DNA of 64,000 nt from Rhizobium sp. R634 (GCF_002211305.1 NZ_LOKW01000003.1:186001-250000), one strand, 5' to 3'. Positions 51,931-62,746 are shown, counted from the stretch's first letter. The notes: generated by a model from the letters alone, not told the origin. Translations and numbers: made by a program.

Positions 51931-52030
51931 CGATCCTCCTTTGCCGAAACCGGCAGAACAGATGGTTCTCCCCAAAGCGGAAATAGGTCGCTTCGTCAAT
52001 GTTTTCGACGGTCAATACAGCCGTGCGCAA

Positions 52031-52042
52031 AACGGAACCGTT
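52031..52042. promoter_or_regulatory. Possible operator upstream of uxaC
   Basis: AACGG AA CCGTT palindrome 71 bases before uxaC. Short palindromes of this type bind LacI/GntR regulators of hexuronate genes, but no regulator is adjacent. Weak. Confidence 0.25.
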
Positions 52043-52112
52043 TGGTTACTAAAAGACCTTGCCGTGTCTGATGTTGTGGGGTAGGCCCTTTATCCATCAG
52101 GGAGGAATACTG

Positions 52113-53528
52113 ATGGATGTAGGAAACGGCTTTCTTCATCCGGACCGGCTCTTTCCGGCCGACCCGGCAACACGGACCATTGCGCGCGACCTCTATGAGA
52201 CCGTGCGCGGTCTTCCGATCGTCAGCCCGCACGGGCACACCGAACCGTCCTGGTTTGCCGACGACAAGCCTTTCGAAGATGCGGCTTCGCTGCTGGTCAT
52301 TCCCGATCACTATCTCTTCCGCATGCTGCACAGCGTCGGCGTCGCCTTGGACGAGCTCGGCGTCCCGCGCCTCGACGGCAAGCCGGTGGCCGAGGGTCGG
52401 GCGATCTGGTGGACCTTCGCCAAGCACTACCATCTCTTCGGCGGAACGCCGTCGAGCCTCTGGGTCGATCATGCGATGTCGGCCGTGCTCGGCTGCACCG
52501 AACCGCTGACACCTGATAACGCCGATGCGCTCTACGATCACATCAACGCCCAGCTCGCCCGTCCCGAATTTCGCCCGCGAGCGCTGCATCAGCGATTCGG
52601 CATCGAAACGATCGCGACGACGGAAGGCGCGCTCGACCCGCTGGCGCACCATCAGAAAATGGCGGCGGACGGCTGGATCGGCAAGGTCCGCACTACCTAC
52701 CGGCCGGATAGCGTCACCGATCCTGATGCGGTCGGCTTCCGCGACAACCTCATAAAGCTCGGAGAGATCACCGGTGCCGACGTAACATGCTGGGACGGGC
52801 TGATCGAGGCGCATCGGCGCCGGCGTGCCTATTTCCGCCAGTTCGGCGCCACCGCCACCGATCACGGCGTGCCGAGCGCCTTCACTGCCGACCTTCCGCT
52901 TGCGGAAAAACAGGCGCTGCTCGACAAGGCGCTGAAGGGGCCGCTTTCGCCTGCCGACGCGGAGCTTTTCCGCGGCCAGATGATGACCGAGATGGCCGGG
53001 CTTTCGGCGGAAGACGGCATGGTGATGCAGATCCATGCCGGCTCGCGGCGCAATACCGACAGCGGGCTCTTTGCGACCCGCGGCCCCAATATGGGCGCCG
53101 ATATTCCGACGCGCACCGACTGGGTCGGCGGCCTCAATGCGCTGCTTTCGAAATACGGCCACGCGCCTGGCTTGCGCGTGCTGCTCTTCACGCTCGACGA
53201 GACGACCTATGCCCGGGAACTCGCACCGATGGCCGGCCATTGGCCCTGCCTGATGATCGGGCCGCCCTGGTGGTTCCATGACAGCCCGCTCGGCATCCGC
53301 CGCTATCTCGACCAAGTGGTGGAGACGGCCGGCTTCGCCAATATGGCGGGTTTCAACGACGATACGCGCGCGCTGCTGTCGATCCCGGCACGGCACGACG
53401 TCTGGCGCCGTGAAGTCTGCCGCTTCCTCGCTGGGCTCGCCGCCGAGCACCGGATTTCCAGGAAGGAAGCCGAGATCGTCGCACGCGAACTCTCCTATGA
53501 TAACGCAAAGAAGGCCTATAAGCTGTGA
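52113..53528 (+). CDS. uxaC: Glucuronate/galacturonate isomerase
   Basis: UxaC interconverts D-glucuronate and fructuronate (or galacturonate and tagaturonate), the first step of hexuronate catabolism. The 471-residue amidohydrolase-like protein has NGFLHPDRLFPADPATRTIA, VSPHGHTEPSWFADDKPFED (metal-binding HxH, ~36-40), HALHQRFGIETIATTEGALD-like RALHQRFGIETIATTEGALD, GMVMQIHAGSRRNTDSGLFA and AGFNDDTRALLSIPARHDVW then RREVCRFLAGLAAEHRISRK at the C-terminus. ATG 52113 with GGAGGAATACTG. It overlaps uxuB (GTGA). Confidence 0.95.
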   Translation: MDVGNGFLHPDRLFPADPATRTIARDLYETVRGLPIVSPHGHTEPSWFADDKPFEDAASLLVIPDHYLFRMLHSVGVALDELGVPRLDGKPVAEGRAIWWTFAKHYHLFGGTPSSLWVDHAMSAVLGCTEPLTPDNADALYDHINAQLARPEFRPRALHQRFGIETIATTEGALDPLAHHQKMAADGWIGKVRTTYRPDSVTDPDAVGFRDNLIKLGEITGADVTCWDGLIEAHRRRRAYFRQFGATATDHGVPSAFTADLPLAEKQALLDKALKGPLSPADAELFRGQMMTEMAGLSAEDGMVMQIHAGSRRNTDSGLFATRGPNMGADIPTRTDWVGGLNALLSKYGHAPGLRVLLFTLDETTYARELAPMAGHWPCLMIGPPWWFHDSPLGIRRYLDQVVETAGFANMAGFNDDTRALLSIPARHDVWRREVCRFLAGLAAEHRISRKEAEIVARELSYDNAKKAYKL

Positions 53529-54982
53529 GCGATAGACTGCAGAACGTGACCGGCCTTGCGCCGACGGCGAAGCTTCCAGCCTATGACAGGAATGGCCTGA
53601 AGGCCGGTATCCTGCATCTCGGCCCGGGCGCCTTCTTCCGCGCCCATTTCGCGCCCTTCACGGATGGCGCGCTCGCAGCCGCGGGCGGCGACTGGGGCAT
53701 CGAGGTGGCGAGCCTGCGCACACCTGATGTCGCGGACAATCTCAGCGCGCAGAATGGGCTCTATACGGTCCTGATCCGCGATACGTCAGGCACGACGGCG
53801 CATGTGATCGGCTCGATCCTGAAGGCGCATGTGGCGCCGCGCGATCCCGCCGGCCTGCTGGCGCGGCTCGAAGATCCCGATATCCGCATCGTCAGCATGA
53901 CGGTGACGGAAAAGGCCTATGGCTTCGATCCGGCAACGGGCGGCCTCGATCTCAAACATCCCGATATTGTCGCCGACCTCGCCAACCGGCATGCGCCGCG
54001 TGGCGTCATCGGCTATCTCGTCGAAGGTCTTGCGCGCCGCCGGCAGAAGGGCGTCGCCCCGTTTACGCCGCTCAGCTGCGACAACCTGCCGAGCAACGGC
54101 GCGGTGCTGAAGCGCCTCGTGCTGGAATTCACCTCCCGCATCGACGCCGATCTGCATCGCTGGATCGAGACGAATGTGCCCTTCCCCTCGACGATGGTCG
54201 ACCGGATCACGCCCGCCAGCACCGAGGCGACCTATGCCGATGCCGAGCGGCTGACCGGCCGCAGCGACATGGCGGCGATCGAGACCGAGCCCTTTACGCA
54301 ATGGGTCATCGAAGACCACTTCGCCAATGGCCGGCCGGCCTGGGAAAAGGTGCACGGCGCACTGATGGTCGAGGAAGTCTCGGCCTACGAAAAGATGAAG
54401 CTTCGGATGCTGAACGGAGCCCATTCGCTGCTCGCTTATCTCGGTTATATTGGCGGCTATGAATTCATTCGCGACGTCATGGACGATGCCGGTCTGGCGG
54501 CGCTTGCCTACCGCCACATGCATGCGGCGGCGCGAACGCTCAATGCGGTGCCGGGGATCAATCTCGATGAGTATGCCAATGAATTGATAGCGCGCTTTGC
54601 AAATAAGGCGATCGCGCATCGCACTTATCAGATCGCCATGGACGGCACGCAGAAACTGCCGCAGCGGCTGCTGGAACCTGCATGCGAAGCGCTGGCGCAT
54701 GGCGACCGGGCGGAGACCTATGCGATCGCCGTCGCGGCCTGGATGCGTTATGCGATCGGCGAGCATGGCAATGGCAAACGTTATGAGTTGCGCGATCCCA
54801 GAGCAGCAGAAATCGCTGCACTGATCGCCGATGTTCCCCGCACGGGCCTGGCGATATCGGCGGCGCTTTTCACCCTCCCCGGACTTTTCCCGAAGGCTTT
54901 GACGGAACATCGAGCGTGGACGCAGGATGTGTCGGACAAGCTGGAGATCCTGATCCAGGACGATCGGCTGCCGTTGTTTTGA
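53525..54982 (+). CDS. uxuB: Mannitol dehydrogenase family protein, likely fructuronate reductase
   Basis: A 485-residue long-chain polyol dehydrogenase. NAD-binding ILHLGPGAFFRAHFAPFTDG (~28-47), TVTEKAYGFDPATGGLDLKH, SCDNLPSNGAVLKRLVLEFT (the family's CDN motif, ~183-186), WIETNVPFPSTMVDRITPAS and the catalytic KLRMLNGAHSLLAYLGYIGG (Lys ~290, His ~298). It reduces fructuronate to mannonate, fitting the uxaC product; mannitol oxidation is an alternative. The start GTG 53525 overlaps the uxaC stop. No regulator or mannonate dehydratase is in the window. Confidence 0.88.
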   Translation: MSDRLQNVTGLAPTAKLPAYDRNGLKAGILHLGPGAFFRAHFAPFTDGALAAAGGDWGIEVASLRTPDVADNLSAQNGLYTVLIRDTSGTTAHVIGSILKAHVAPRDPAGLLARLEDPDIRIVSMTVTEKAYGFDPATGGLDLKHPDIVADLANRHAPRGVIGYLVEGLARRRQKGVAPFTPLSCDNLPSNGAVLKRLVLEFTSRIDADLHRWIETNVPFPSTMVDRITPASTEATYADAERLTGRSDMAAIETEPFTQWVIEDHFANGRPAWEKVHGALMVEEVSAYEKMKLRMLNGAHSLLAYLGYIGGYEFIRDVMDDAGLAALAYRHMHAAARTLNAVPGINLDEYANELIARFANKAIAHRTYQIAMDGTQKLPQRLLEPACEALAHGDRAETYAIAVAAWMRYAIGEHGNGKRYELRDPRAAEIAALIADVPRTGLAISAALFTLPGLFPKALTEHRAWTQDVSDKLEILIQDDRLPLF

Positions 54983-54994
54983 TGTTTTCTGACA

Positions 54995-55206
54995 GAGAGG
55001 GCGTGCCGTGGCCGCCCCCCTCTGCCCTGCCGGGCATCTCCCCCACAGGTGGGGAGATTGGCTGGGCTCACTTGCTTCCCCAAACAACTGGCGTCACAGC
55101 CCGACGAAACGATAGACGGATGCGAAGGTTTGGCCACTTGTAATCTCCCCACCTGTGGGGGAGATGCCCGGCAGGGCAGAGGGGGGCGGCCGAGGCACAC
55201 CCTCTC
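54995..55206. repeat. RIME-like large palindromic repeat
   Basis: A perfect 50-base inverted repeat: left arm 55010-55059 (begins GGCCGCCCCCC, contains TGCCGGGCATCTCCCC) and right arm 55142-55191. It extends with mismatches to 54995-55206 (GAGAGGG/CCCTCTC). The spacer is 82 bases. This matches the Rhizobium-specific intergenic mosaic element type in form and motif. Between uxuB (+) and the FAD/GcvT gene (-), where both operons end. Confidence 0.75.
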
Positions 55207-55257
55207 CTCCTAAAACTATATCCTCGGAGCGCTCGAACGCACCGTAAAGTCAACCCG

Positions 55258-57708
55258 TCACGCCTTCACCCGCACCATATCCGGATCGTAGAGCGGCGCC
55301 AGCGACACCTTGCAGGGGATGCGTTCCCTGGCGACATCGAGCTCATAGGTGCCGGAGAGGATGAAATCCTCCGTCACGCCATCGGCATTGCGGACGTAGC
55401 CGTAGCCGATCGGTTTGCCGAGCGTGTAGCCGAAGCCGCCGCTCGATAGCCAGCCGACGCGTTTGCCGTCGCGATAGATGGTTTCGCGGCCGAGCAGCAC
55501 CACGTCGGGATCGTCGGGAACGAAGCAGGCGAGACGTTTCTTCACGCCGCCCGAAAGCTGCCGCTCGATCGCCTCGCGGCCGCGGAAGGGAATGTTCTTC
55601 CTGATCTTCACCGCCCAGCCGAGTCCGGCCTCGATAGGCGTATGGTCGGGACCGATGTCGGAACCCCAGGCGCGATAGCCCTTTTCCAGGCGGCAGCTTT
55701 CGATGGCGCGGTAGCCGGCATTGACGAGACCGAGCTCGCCGCCTGATGCCATCAGCGCGTCATAGACCGTCGTCGCATATTCGATGGGGACATGCAGTTC
55801 ATAGCCGAGCTCGCCGACATAGGTGATGCGCAGCGCCCGCACCGGGCAGCCCGATATGCCGATGGTTCGGACCTGGCCGAAGGGGAAGGCCGCGTTCGAG
55901 ACGTCGCTGCTCGTCACTCTTTCCAGCACCGCGCGCGAATTCGGTCCCATCAGCGACAGAACGGAATAGGCCGAGGTAACGTCGACCAGCTCGGCATGCA
56001 TCTCCGCCGGAATATTGCGTGCGATCCAGTCAAAATCATGCGTGGCGAAACCGGTGCCGGTGACGATGTAATATTCGTCCTCGGCGATGCGGGCGACGGT
56101 CAGGTCGCATTCGATGCCGCCCTTATCGTTCAGCATCTGCGTGTAGATGAGCGATCCCACGGGCCTTGCGACATCGTTGGCGGCGATCCAGGAGAGTGCC
56201 GCCTCGGCGTCCTTGCCCTTCAGCACGAATTTCGCGAAGGAGGTCTGGTCGAAGATGACGGCCGCCTCGCGCACCGCCTTATGCTCGCGGCCGACAGCGT
56301 CGAACCAGTTCTGTCTGCCGTAGGTATAGACATCCCGCGGCTCCTCGTTGGCGAAGAGATCGGCGAACCAGTTCGGCCGCTCCCAGCCGAGCTTTTCGCC
56401 GAAGCAGGCGCCCTGCGCCTTCAGCCGGTCATAGAGCGGCGATTTGCGGCAGGGGCGCCCGCTCGAATGCTCCTCGAACGGCCAAGCCATGGTGTAGTGT
56501 TTGCCATAGGCTTCGAGCGTGCGAGTGCGCACCCAGTCGGTATCGAAATGCGGACGGCCGAAGCGGCGGATGTCGACCGGCCAGAGATCGTAGGGCGGCT
56601 CGCCCTTCGTCACCCATTCGGCGAGCGCCATGCCGGCGCCGCCGGCCGAGGCGATGCCGAAGGCGTTGAAGCCGGCGCCGACGAAGAAGTTCTTCAGCTC
56701 CGGCGCCTCGCCGAGAATGAAATTGCCGTCCGGCGTAAAACTTTCCGGGCCGTTCAGCAGCTGCTTGACGCCGACATTTTCCAGCGCCGGAACACGGCCG
56801 AGCGCCTGTTCCATGATCTGTTCGAAATGGTCGAAATTGCTGTCGAGCAGCGTATAGTGGAAACCTTCGGGTATGCCTTTCTCCGCCCAGGCAATGGGGT
56901 TGGGTTCATAGCCGCCCATGACGATGCCGCCGACCTCCTCCTTGTAGTAGGTCAGCCGATCGGGATCGCGCAACGTCGGCAGGTTGGAGGGCACGCCGAA
57001 GGATTCGGTGATGATATATTGGTGCTCGACCGAGACCAGCGGCACGTTGACGCCGAAGCGTGCGGCAAAGGCGCGCGTCCATTGGCCGGCGCAGACGACG
57101 ACGCGCTCGCATTCGATGCGCCCCTCAGCGGTGATGACGGCGCGGATCTTTCCCTTGTCGATTTCGAGATCGAGAACCTCGGTATCCTCGAAAATCGAGA
57201 CGCCCGACATGCGGGCGCCTTTCGCCAGCGCCTGGGTGATATCGGAAGGGTTGGCCTGGCCGTCGGTCGGAAGAAAGGCGGCGCCGACGAGATCGTCGAT
57301 CGTCATCAGCGGCCAGAGATCGAAAGCCTCCTGCGGCGTCAACAACTGCATTTCGAGGCCGAAGGACTGCGCCGTGGTCGCCTGGCGCCTGACCTCGGTC
57401 CAGCGCTCCTCGTTGCAGGCAAGGCGAAGGCCCCCATTCATCTTCCAGCCGGTGCCGAGGCTGGTTTCCTCTTCCAGACGCTTGTAGAGATCGACGGAAT
57501 AGCCGAGCAGCTGGGTGATGTTGGCGCTGGTGCGCAGCTGGCCGACGAGACCGGCAGCATGGAAGGTGGTGCCGGAGGTCAGCTTTTTGCGCTCAAGCAG
57601 GACGGTATCCGTCCAGCCGAGCTTGCCGAGATGATAGGCCGTCGAGCAGCCGATGATGCCGCCGCCGATGACCACGGCCTTTGCCGTCTTCGGTAATTCT
57701 CTCGTCAT
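55258..57708 (-). CDS. FAD-dependent dehydrogenase with C-terminal GcvT domain (dimethylglycine/sarcosine dehydrogenase-like)
   Basis: An 816-residue two-domain enzyme. The N-terminal ~400 residues are a DAO-fold flavoprotein: KAVVIGGGIIGCSTAYHLGK (FAD dinucleotide fold, ~10-29), SGTTFHAAGLVGQLRTSANI (the HAAG motif of covalent-FAD-type sarcosine/dimethylglycine dehydrogenases, ~44-63). The C-terminal ~400 residues are an aminomethyltransferase (GcvT) fold that transfers one-carbon units to tetrahydrofolate: YVGELGYELHVPIEYATTVY, YRAWGSDIGPDHTPIEAGLG and IPFRGREAIERQLSGGVKKR. It should demethylate an N-methylated amine such as dimethylglycine or sarcosine. Start ATG 57708, directly abutting the phosphotransferase stop. 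Confidence 0.87.
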   Translation of the reverse strand: MTRELPKTAKAVVIGGGIIGCSTAYHLGKLGWTDTVLLERKKLTSGTTFHAAGLVGQLRTSANITQLLGYSVDLYKRLEEETSLGTGWKMNGGLRLACNEERWTEVRRQATTAQSFGLEMQLLTPQEAFDLWPLMTIDDLVGAAFLPTDGQANPSDITQALAKGARMSGVSIFEDTEVLDLEIDKGKIRAVITAEGRIECERVVVCAGQWTRAFAARFGVNVPLVSVEHQYIITESFGVPSNLPTLRDPDRLTYYKEEVGGIVMGGYEPNPIAWAEKGIPEGFHYTLLDSNFDHFEQIMEQALGRVPALENVGVKQLLNGPESFTPDGNFILGEAPELKNFFVGAGFNAFGIASAGGAGMALAEWVTKGEPPYDLWPVDIRRFGRPHFDTDWVRTRTLEAYGKHYTMAWPFEEHSSGRPCRKSPLYDRLKAQGACFGEKLGWERPNWFADLFANEEPRDVYTYGRQNWFDAVGREHKAVREAAVIFDQTSFAKFVLKGKDAEAALSWIAANDVARPVGSLIYTQMLNDKGGIECDLTVARIAEDEYYIVTGTGFATHDFDWIARNIPAEMHAELVDVTSAYSVLSLMGPNSRAVLERVTSSDVSNAAFPFGQVRTIGISGCPVRALRITYVGELGYELHVPIEYATTVYDALMASGGELGLVNAGYRAIESCRLEKGYRAWGSDIGPDHTPIEAGLGWAVKIRKNIPFRGREAIERQLSGGVKKRLACFVPDDPDVVLLGRETIYRDGKRVGWLSSGGFGYTLGKPIGYGYVRNADGVTEDFILSGTYELDVARERIPCKVSLAPLYDPDMVRVKA

Positions 57709-58590
57709 TTATCGATCCTGTTCAAAGGCTTGATAGGCGCGCTCGAAGCGCGCGAGATTTTCGGCAGTGTAGGCGGCGTAGTCGAAATCGATGGTGGAAT
57801 GGATTTCCGAAATCATGCTCCAGAGCGTCTCACGCAACAGCGAGGCGCATTTCATCGCGCCGTAGCGGCGGCTGAGCTCATCGGTGAGCGGCCGGTCGAA
57901 ATAGCTCTCCAGCATCCTTTGCTCAGCCGCCTTTGGAAACTCGTTGTTGGAGGCCAATCCACCGAGATCGAACAGCGGCGTGTTGAAACCGGCATAGTCC
58001 CAATCGATGAGCCAGAGCCGCTTGCCGTCATCGAGGAAGTTTGCGGCAAGGAGGTCGTTGTGGCCGAAGGCGATTTCGAACGGGCCGGCCGCTTGTTCCA
58101 AAGTCTCGGCGCTAGCGATCAGCTTCGGCAGCAGCGGAAGATGGGTGCTGCCCGTTGCCTTCAGGCTGGCCGCATAATCGCGGATGACGTGGAAGACCCA
58201 GAAGATCATCGCCGGGCCGCGGAAGTGCCGGGCAATATCGCGATGGCAGGCTCGCACCAGCGGCACGACACGGGCGAGCATGTCAGGCGCCCTGATATCC
58301 TCCGGCGAAAGCGCCCGCGCCTCGATATAGTCGAGCACCAGAACGCCCGGCGAATGGTGGATGACGGCGGGCGAGATTCCCGCGGCATGGGCCGCGCGGC
58401 TTGCGGCGAGCTCATTCTGCCTGATGATGTGATGGAGCGGGATATCGGTGCCGAGCCTCACCACGCAACGCGCGACGGCATCGCTGACCAGATAGTTTCT
58501 GTTGGTGATGCCGCCTGATATCGGCGAGATTTCGATCGGGCCCTGCCAGATGCCGAGTGCATGAATCCGATCTTCAGGCGTCATGCTCAT
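57709..58590 (-). CDS. Choline/ethanolamine kinase-like phosphotransferase
   Basis: A 293-residue aminoglycoside-phosphotransferase/choline-kinase fold. The ATP loop is ISPISGGITNRNYLVSDAVA (~22-41); the catalytic loop FEIAFGHNDLLAANFLDDGK (HNDLLAANFL, ~172-181) and metal site RLWLIDWDYAGFNTPLFDLG (IDWDYAG) match choline/ethanolamine kinases, including the N in place of the usual GD motif. It ends at the first base upstream of the FAD/GcvT gene, so they share a transcript. The substrate may be choline, ethanolamine or a related base. ATG 58590 follows AGGGGGATG-like purines. Confidence 0.85.
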   Translation of the reverse strand: MSMTPEDRIHALGIWQGPIEISPISGGITNRNYLVSDAVARCVVRLGTDIPLHHIIRQNELAASRAAHAAGISPAVIHHSPGVLVLDYIEARALSPEDIRAPDMLARVVPLVRACHRDIARHFRGPAMIFWVFHVIRDYAASLKATGSTHLPLLPKLIASAETLEQAAGPFEIAFGHNDLLAANFLDDGKRLWLIDWDYAGFNTPLFDLGGLASNNEFPKAAEQRMLESYFDRPLTDELSRRYGAMKCASLLRETLWSMISEIHSTIDFDYAAYTAENLARFERAYQAFEQDR

Positions 58591-58678
58591 CCCCCTCGCC
58601 CACCTCGAAATGATGGGACAGAGGAGGATCGGCTGTCAAGCTGCGCGCGCTCTTTCGCACGCGCGTAGCGCCACTTGG

Positions 58679-59755
<1,077 letters not shown>

Positions 59756-59803
59756 CGTCTCAAAACCCTCTCTTGGCGGTTACTTTGGCCGGTTACTTGG
59801 CCG

Positions 59804-60877
59804 TTACCTGGTTCTTGCGCGCCAATCGGCGTATTTCGGACTGTCGGGGCCGACCGGTAACGGCACTTCGGCGCCGCTGTCGGAAGACTGGTAGATGGCG
59901 GTAACGAGTTCCAGAGCGCGGCGCGCATCCCTCGTCGTCACCGGCAATGGTCCCTCGCCGCTGAGGAAGGCATGGAACTGACCCATCTGCGTGGTGAAAC
60001 GCGGCGCGACCGGCTGCCAATCGCCGACCACGCGGTCGATCTTCTGCTTGATGTCGTCATTGGCGGCGATGATCTTCCAGGGATCCTTGCCCGGCGTGTA
60101 GGGCTCGTGCGTGCTTTCGAAGGTGACGTTTTCAAAATGCAGCCTCAGCCGACTGATCTGCTCCTGGGAACCCAGCGTGCAGGACAGCGAGACGAAGGCG
60201 CCGTTTTCCATCAGCAGGCTGGCGGAGGCGCAGTCCTCGACCTCGATATCGTTGACGCGGGTGGCGACGCGGCCGAAGACCCTGGCCGCCGGGCCCATCA
60301 GATGCATCAGCATGTCGTGCAGGTGCAGCGCATGGGTGACGAGCACGCCGCCGAGCTCGGTCGCCCATTTGCCGCGCCAGGGCACTGCATAATATTCCGG
60401 CTTGCGCAGCCAGAAGGTTTCGACCGAAGCCGTATAAGGCTTGCCGGCAATGCCGGCATCGATGATCCGTTTGGCCTTCTGGATGCCGTCGCCGTAGCGG
60501 TACTGGAAGATCGGCATCAGTACGCCCTTGGCGTTCTTTTCCGCCTCCATGATCGTATCGACGCCGGCGAGCGAGCCGGTCAGCGGCTTTTCGCAAACGA
60601 CATGCTTGCCGGCAGAAAGTGCTGCGACCACCTGCTCCAGATGCACGCCGGGAGGGGTGCAGATATCGATGATATCGATCGTATCGTCGGCGAGCAGCTC
60701 CGCAAAGGAGGTGGTGCGGCGCTCGATGCCGAATTCGTTGCCGACCGCAGCCAGCCGCTCGACGTTCAGATCGCAGATCGCCGCGACCCTGAACTTGTCG
60801 GCATGCGGCAGGTAACCTTCGACGATGTGGGAGCGGCCGATACCGCAGCCGACGATCGCGACCGTCTTGATGCTCAT
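59804..60877 (-). CDS. Gfo/Idh/MocA family oxidoreductase
   Basis: A 357-residue NAD(P)-dependent oxidoreductase with N-terminal Rossmann fold TVAIVGCGIGRSHIVEGYLP (~5-24), IDIIDICTPPGVHLEQVVAA then LSAGKHVVCEKPLTGSLAGV (conserved EKP, ~90-95). The C-terminal GFO_IDH_MocA domain has WRGKWATELGGVLVTHALHL (catalytic-type H-x3-H, ~190-209). Such enzymes oxidise or reduce sugars and inositols. It lies inside the ABC transporter operon, so it likely acts on the imported substrate. ATG 60877 is used; an upstream ATG at 60901 would overlap the permease stop. Confidence 0.88.
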   Translation of the reverse strand: MSIKTVAIVGCGIGRSHIVEGYLPHADKFRVAAICDLNVERLAAVGNEFGIERRTTSFAELLADDTIDIIDICTPPGVHLEQVVAALSAGKHVVCEKPLTGSLAGVDTIMEAEKNAKGVLMPIFQYRYGDGIQKAKRIIDAGIAGKPYTASVETFWLRKPEYYAVPWRGKWATELGGVLVTHALHLHDMLMHLMGPAARVFGRVATRVNDIEVEDCASASLLMENGAFVSLSCTLGSQEQISRLRLHFENVTFESTHEPYTPGKDPWKIIAANDDIKQKIDRVVGDWQPVAPRFTTQMGQFHAFLSGEGPLPVTTRDARRALELVTAIYQSSDSGAEVPLPVGPDSPKYADWRARTR

Positions 60878-60900
60878 GTCACTCTTTCCCATTGCCGCCA

Positions 60901-61788
60901 TCAGCGTTTCATGCCGGTCGTGGCGATGCCTTCGATCAGCAGGCGCTGGAAGAATAGGAAGAAGAAGAACACCGGCACGAGAGTCAAAGTCGACATGGCG
61001 AAGAGTCCGCCCCAATCCGATGCGCTGGTGGAATCGACGAAGGTGCGCAGGCCGAGCTGGATCGTGTAGGTGTTCATGTCGTTCAGGTAGATCAGCGGGC
61101 CGAAGAAATCGTCCCAGGTCCAGATGAAGGAGAAGATCGCTGCGGTCGCCAGCACCGGCAGCGAGAGCGGCAGCATGATCTTCCAATAGATGCGCCAGGC
61201 GCTGCAGCCGTCCATCATGGCGGCTTCGTCGAGTTCGCGCGGGATGCCGCGGAAGAACTGCACCATCAGGAAGATGAAGAAGGCGTCGCTTGCCAGGAAC
61301 TTCGGCACGACGAGCGGCAGGATGGTGTTGACCCAGCCGAGGTTGAGAAAGAGCACATATTGCGGGATCAGCGTCACGTGATAGGGGATCATCAGCGTGC
61401 CGAGCATGATCGCGAACCAGAAGTTCCGGCCGGCGAAACGCAGCCGGGCGAAGGCGTAGGCCGTCAGCGAACAGGCGATGACATTGCCCGTCACCACCAG
61501 CAGCGAAATGACGAGCGAATTCCAGAAGAACCGGCCGAAGCTGACATCGAGGCCGACCCAGCCGCGCGCATAGGAGGAGAAATCGATCGACGACGGGATG
61601 AGCGAGGTCGACGAGAATATCTCGGTTTCCGGCCTGACCGATGCCGAAACCATCCACAACAGCGGATAGACCATCAGAAGCGATGCGGCGATCAGCAGGG
61701 CGTGGATGATGAGCGACGCCGGCAGGCTGCGTTTGGTGATATCCGATGGCGGCCTGGCCGCGGTGACGGAAGCGGTCATCTCAGTCAT
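60901..61788 (-). CDS. ABC transporter permease (MalG-like)
   Basis: A 295-residue inner-membrane permease of the CUT1 family with about six helices. The EAA loop RGIPRELDEAAMMDGCSAWR then IYWKIMLPLSLPVLATAAIF (~180-220) contacts the ATPase. N-terminal LPASLIIHALLIAASLLMVY and PLLWMVSASVRPETEIFSSTS fit MalG/UgpE. Its start overlaps the preceding permease gene by 8 bases, the sign of tight co-expression. Confidence 0.93.
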   Translation of the reverse strand: MTEMTASVTAARPPSDITKRSLPASLIIHALLIAASLLMVYPLLWMVSASVRPETEIFSSTSLIPSSIDFSSYARGWVGLDVSFGRFFWNSLVISLLVVTGNVIACSLTAYAFARLRFAGRNFWFAIMLGTLMIPYHVTLIPQYVLFLNLGWVNTILPLVVPKFLASDAFFIFLMVQFFRGIPRELDEAAMMDGCSAWRIYWKIMLPLSLPVLATAAIFSFIWTWDDFFGPLIYLNDMNTYTIQLGLRTFVDSTSASDWGGLFAMSTLTLVPVFFFFLFFQRLLIEGIATTGMKR

Positions 61789-62740
61789 CGTAGTGCACCC
61801 AATAACGCGAGGTCAGGAAAGAGAAAGCGGTGAAAACGGCGATGATCAGCACCAGGATCCAGGCGAGCGCCGAGGCATAGCCCATGCGGAAATTGCCGAA
61901 GGCTTCCTGATAGAGGTAGAGCGTGTAGAACAGCGTCGAGTTGATCGGACCGCCCGTGCCGCCTGAGATGATGAAGGCGGGCGTGAATGCCTTGAAGGCA
62001 TCAATGGTCTGGACGACGGCGTTGAAGAAGATCACCGGCGTCAGAAGCGGCAGGGTGATCTTGTAGAATTGGCGGAATTTCGAGGCGCCGTCGAGGCTTG
62101 CGGCCTCATACATATCCTGGGGAATCTGGCGCAGGCCGGCGAGGAAAATAATCATCGGCGAGCCGAACTGCCAGACCGACAGAGCCACCAGCGTGTAGAT
62201 CGAATAGTTCGGATGCGAAATCCAGCTCGGACCTTCGATGCCGAACTGCGAGAGCGCGGCATTGACGAGACCATCGCTGGCGAAAAGCTGGCGCCAGAGC
62301 ACGGCGATCGCCACGCTGCCGCCCAACAAGGAAGGGAGGTAGAAGATGGCGCGATAGAAGGTCAGGCCGCGCAGGCCGCGGTTCAGCGCCATGGCGATCA
62401 GCAAGGCGAAGGTCAGTTTGAACGGCACCGAGAAGACAACATACGTCAGGGTAACGTGCATGGCGGCCGAGAATTTCGGATCCGCCGTGGCGATGCGCAC
62501 GTAATTCGCCATTCCCACCCACCGCGGCGACTGCAGCATGTCGAAGTCGGTGAAGGAGAGGTAGAGCGAAATCAGGGCCGGCCCGAGCGTCAGCCCGAAA
62601 AAGCCGACAAGCCATGGCAGGAGGAAGAGATAGCCGGGGGCATTGGCATTCCAGAGACGCCGGAAGCGTCCCTCGGCCACGGCCCCCTGATATCTTTCCA
62701 CATTTATGGCCCCTGCGGGCGTGCGCATCGCATTGCTCAT
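61781..62740 (-). CDS. ABC transporter permease (MalF-like)
   Basis: A 319-residue permease, partner of the MalG-like subunit. It has about six helices (YLFLLPWLVGFFGLTLGPAL, TYVVFSVPFKLTFALLIAMA) and the EAA loop RQIPQDMYEAASLDGASKFR then QFYKITLPLLTPVIFFNAVV (~205-245). It starts at ATG 62740, 6 bases after the binding-protein gene, and overlaps the next permease. CUT1 family: the substrate is probably a sugar or glycerol-phosphate-type compound. Confidence 0.93.
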   Translation of the reverse strand: MSNAMRTPAGAINVERYQGAVAEGRFRRLWNANAPGYLFLLPWLVGFFGLTLGPALISLYLSFTDFDMLQSPRWVGMANYVRIATADPKFSAAMHVTLTYVVFSVPFKLTFALLIAMALNRGLRGLTFYRAIFYLPSLLGGSVAIAVLWRQLFASDGLVNAALSQFGIEGPSWISHPNYSIYTLVALSVWQFGSPMIIFLAGLRQIPQDMYEAASLDGASKFRQFYKITLPLLTPVIFFNAVVQTIDAFKAFTPAFIISGGTGGPINSTLFYTLYLYQEAFGNFRMGYASALAWILVLIIAVFTAFSFLTSRYWVHYDD

Positions 62741-62746
62741 ACGGGA

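Noticed and set aside
55792..57696. 634-codon plus-strand frame opposite the FAD/GcvT gene
   Set aside because: Antisense shadow; all domain signatures are on the minus strand.
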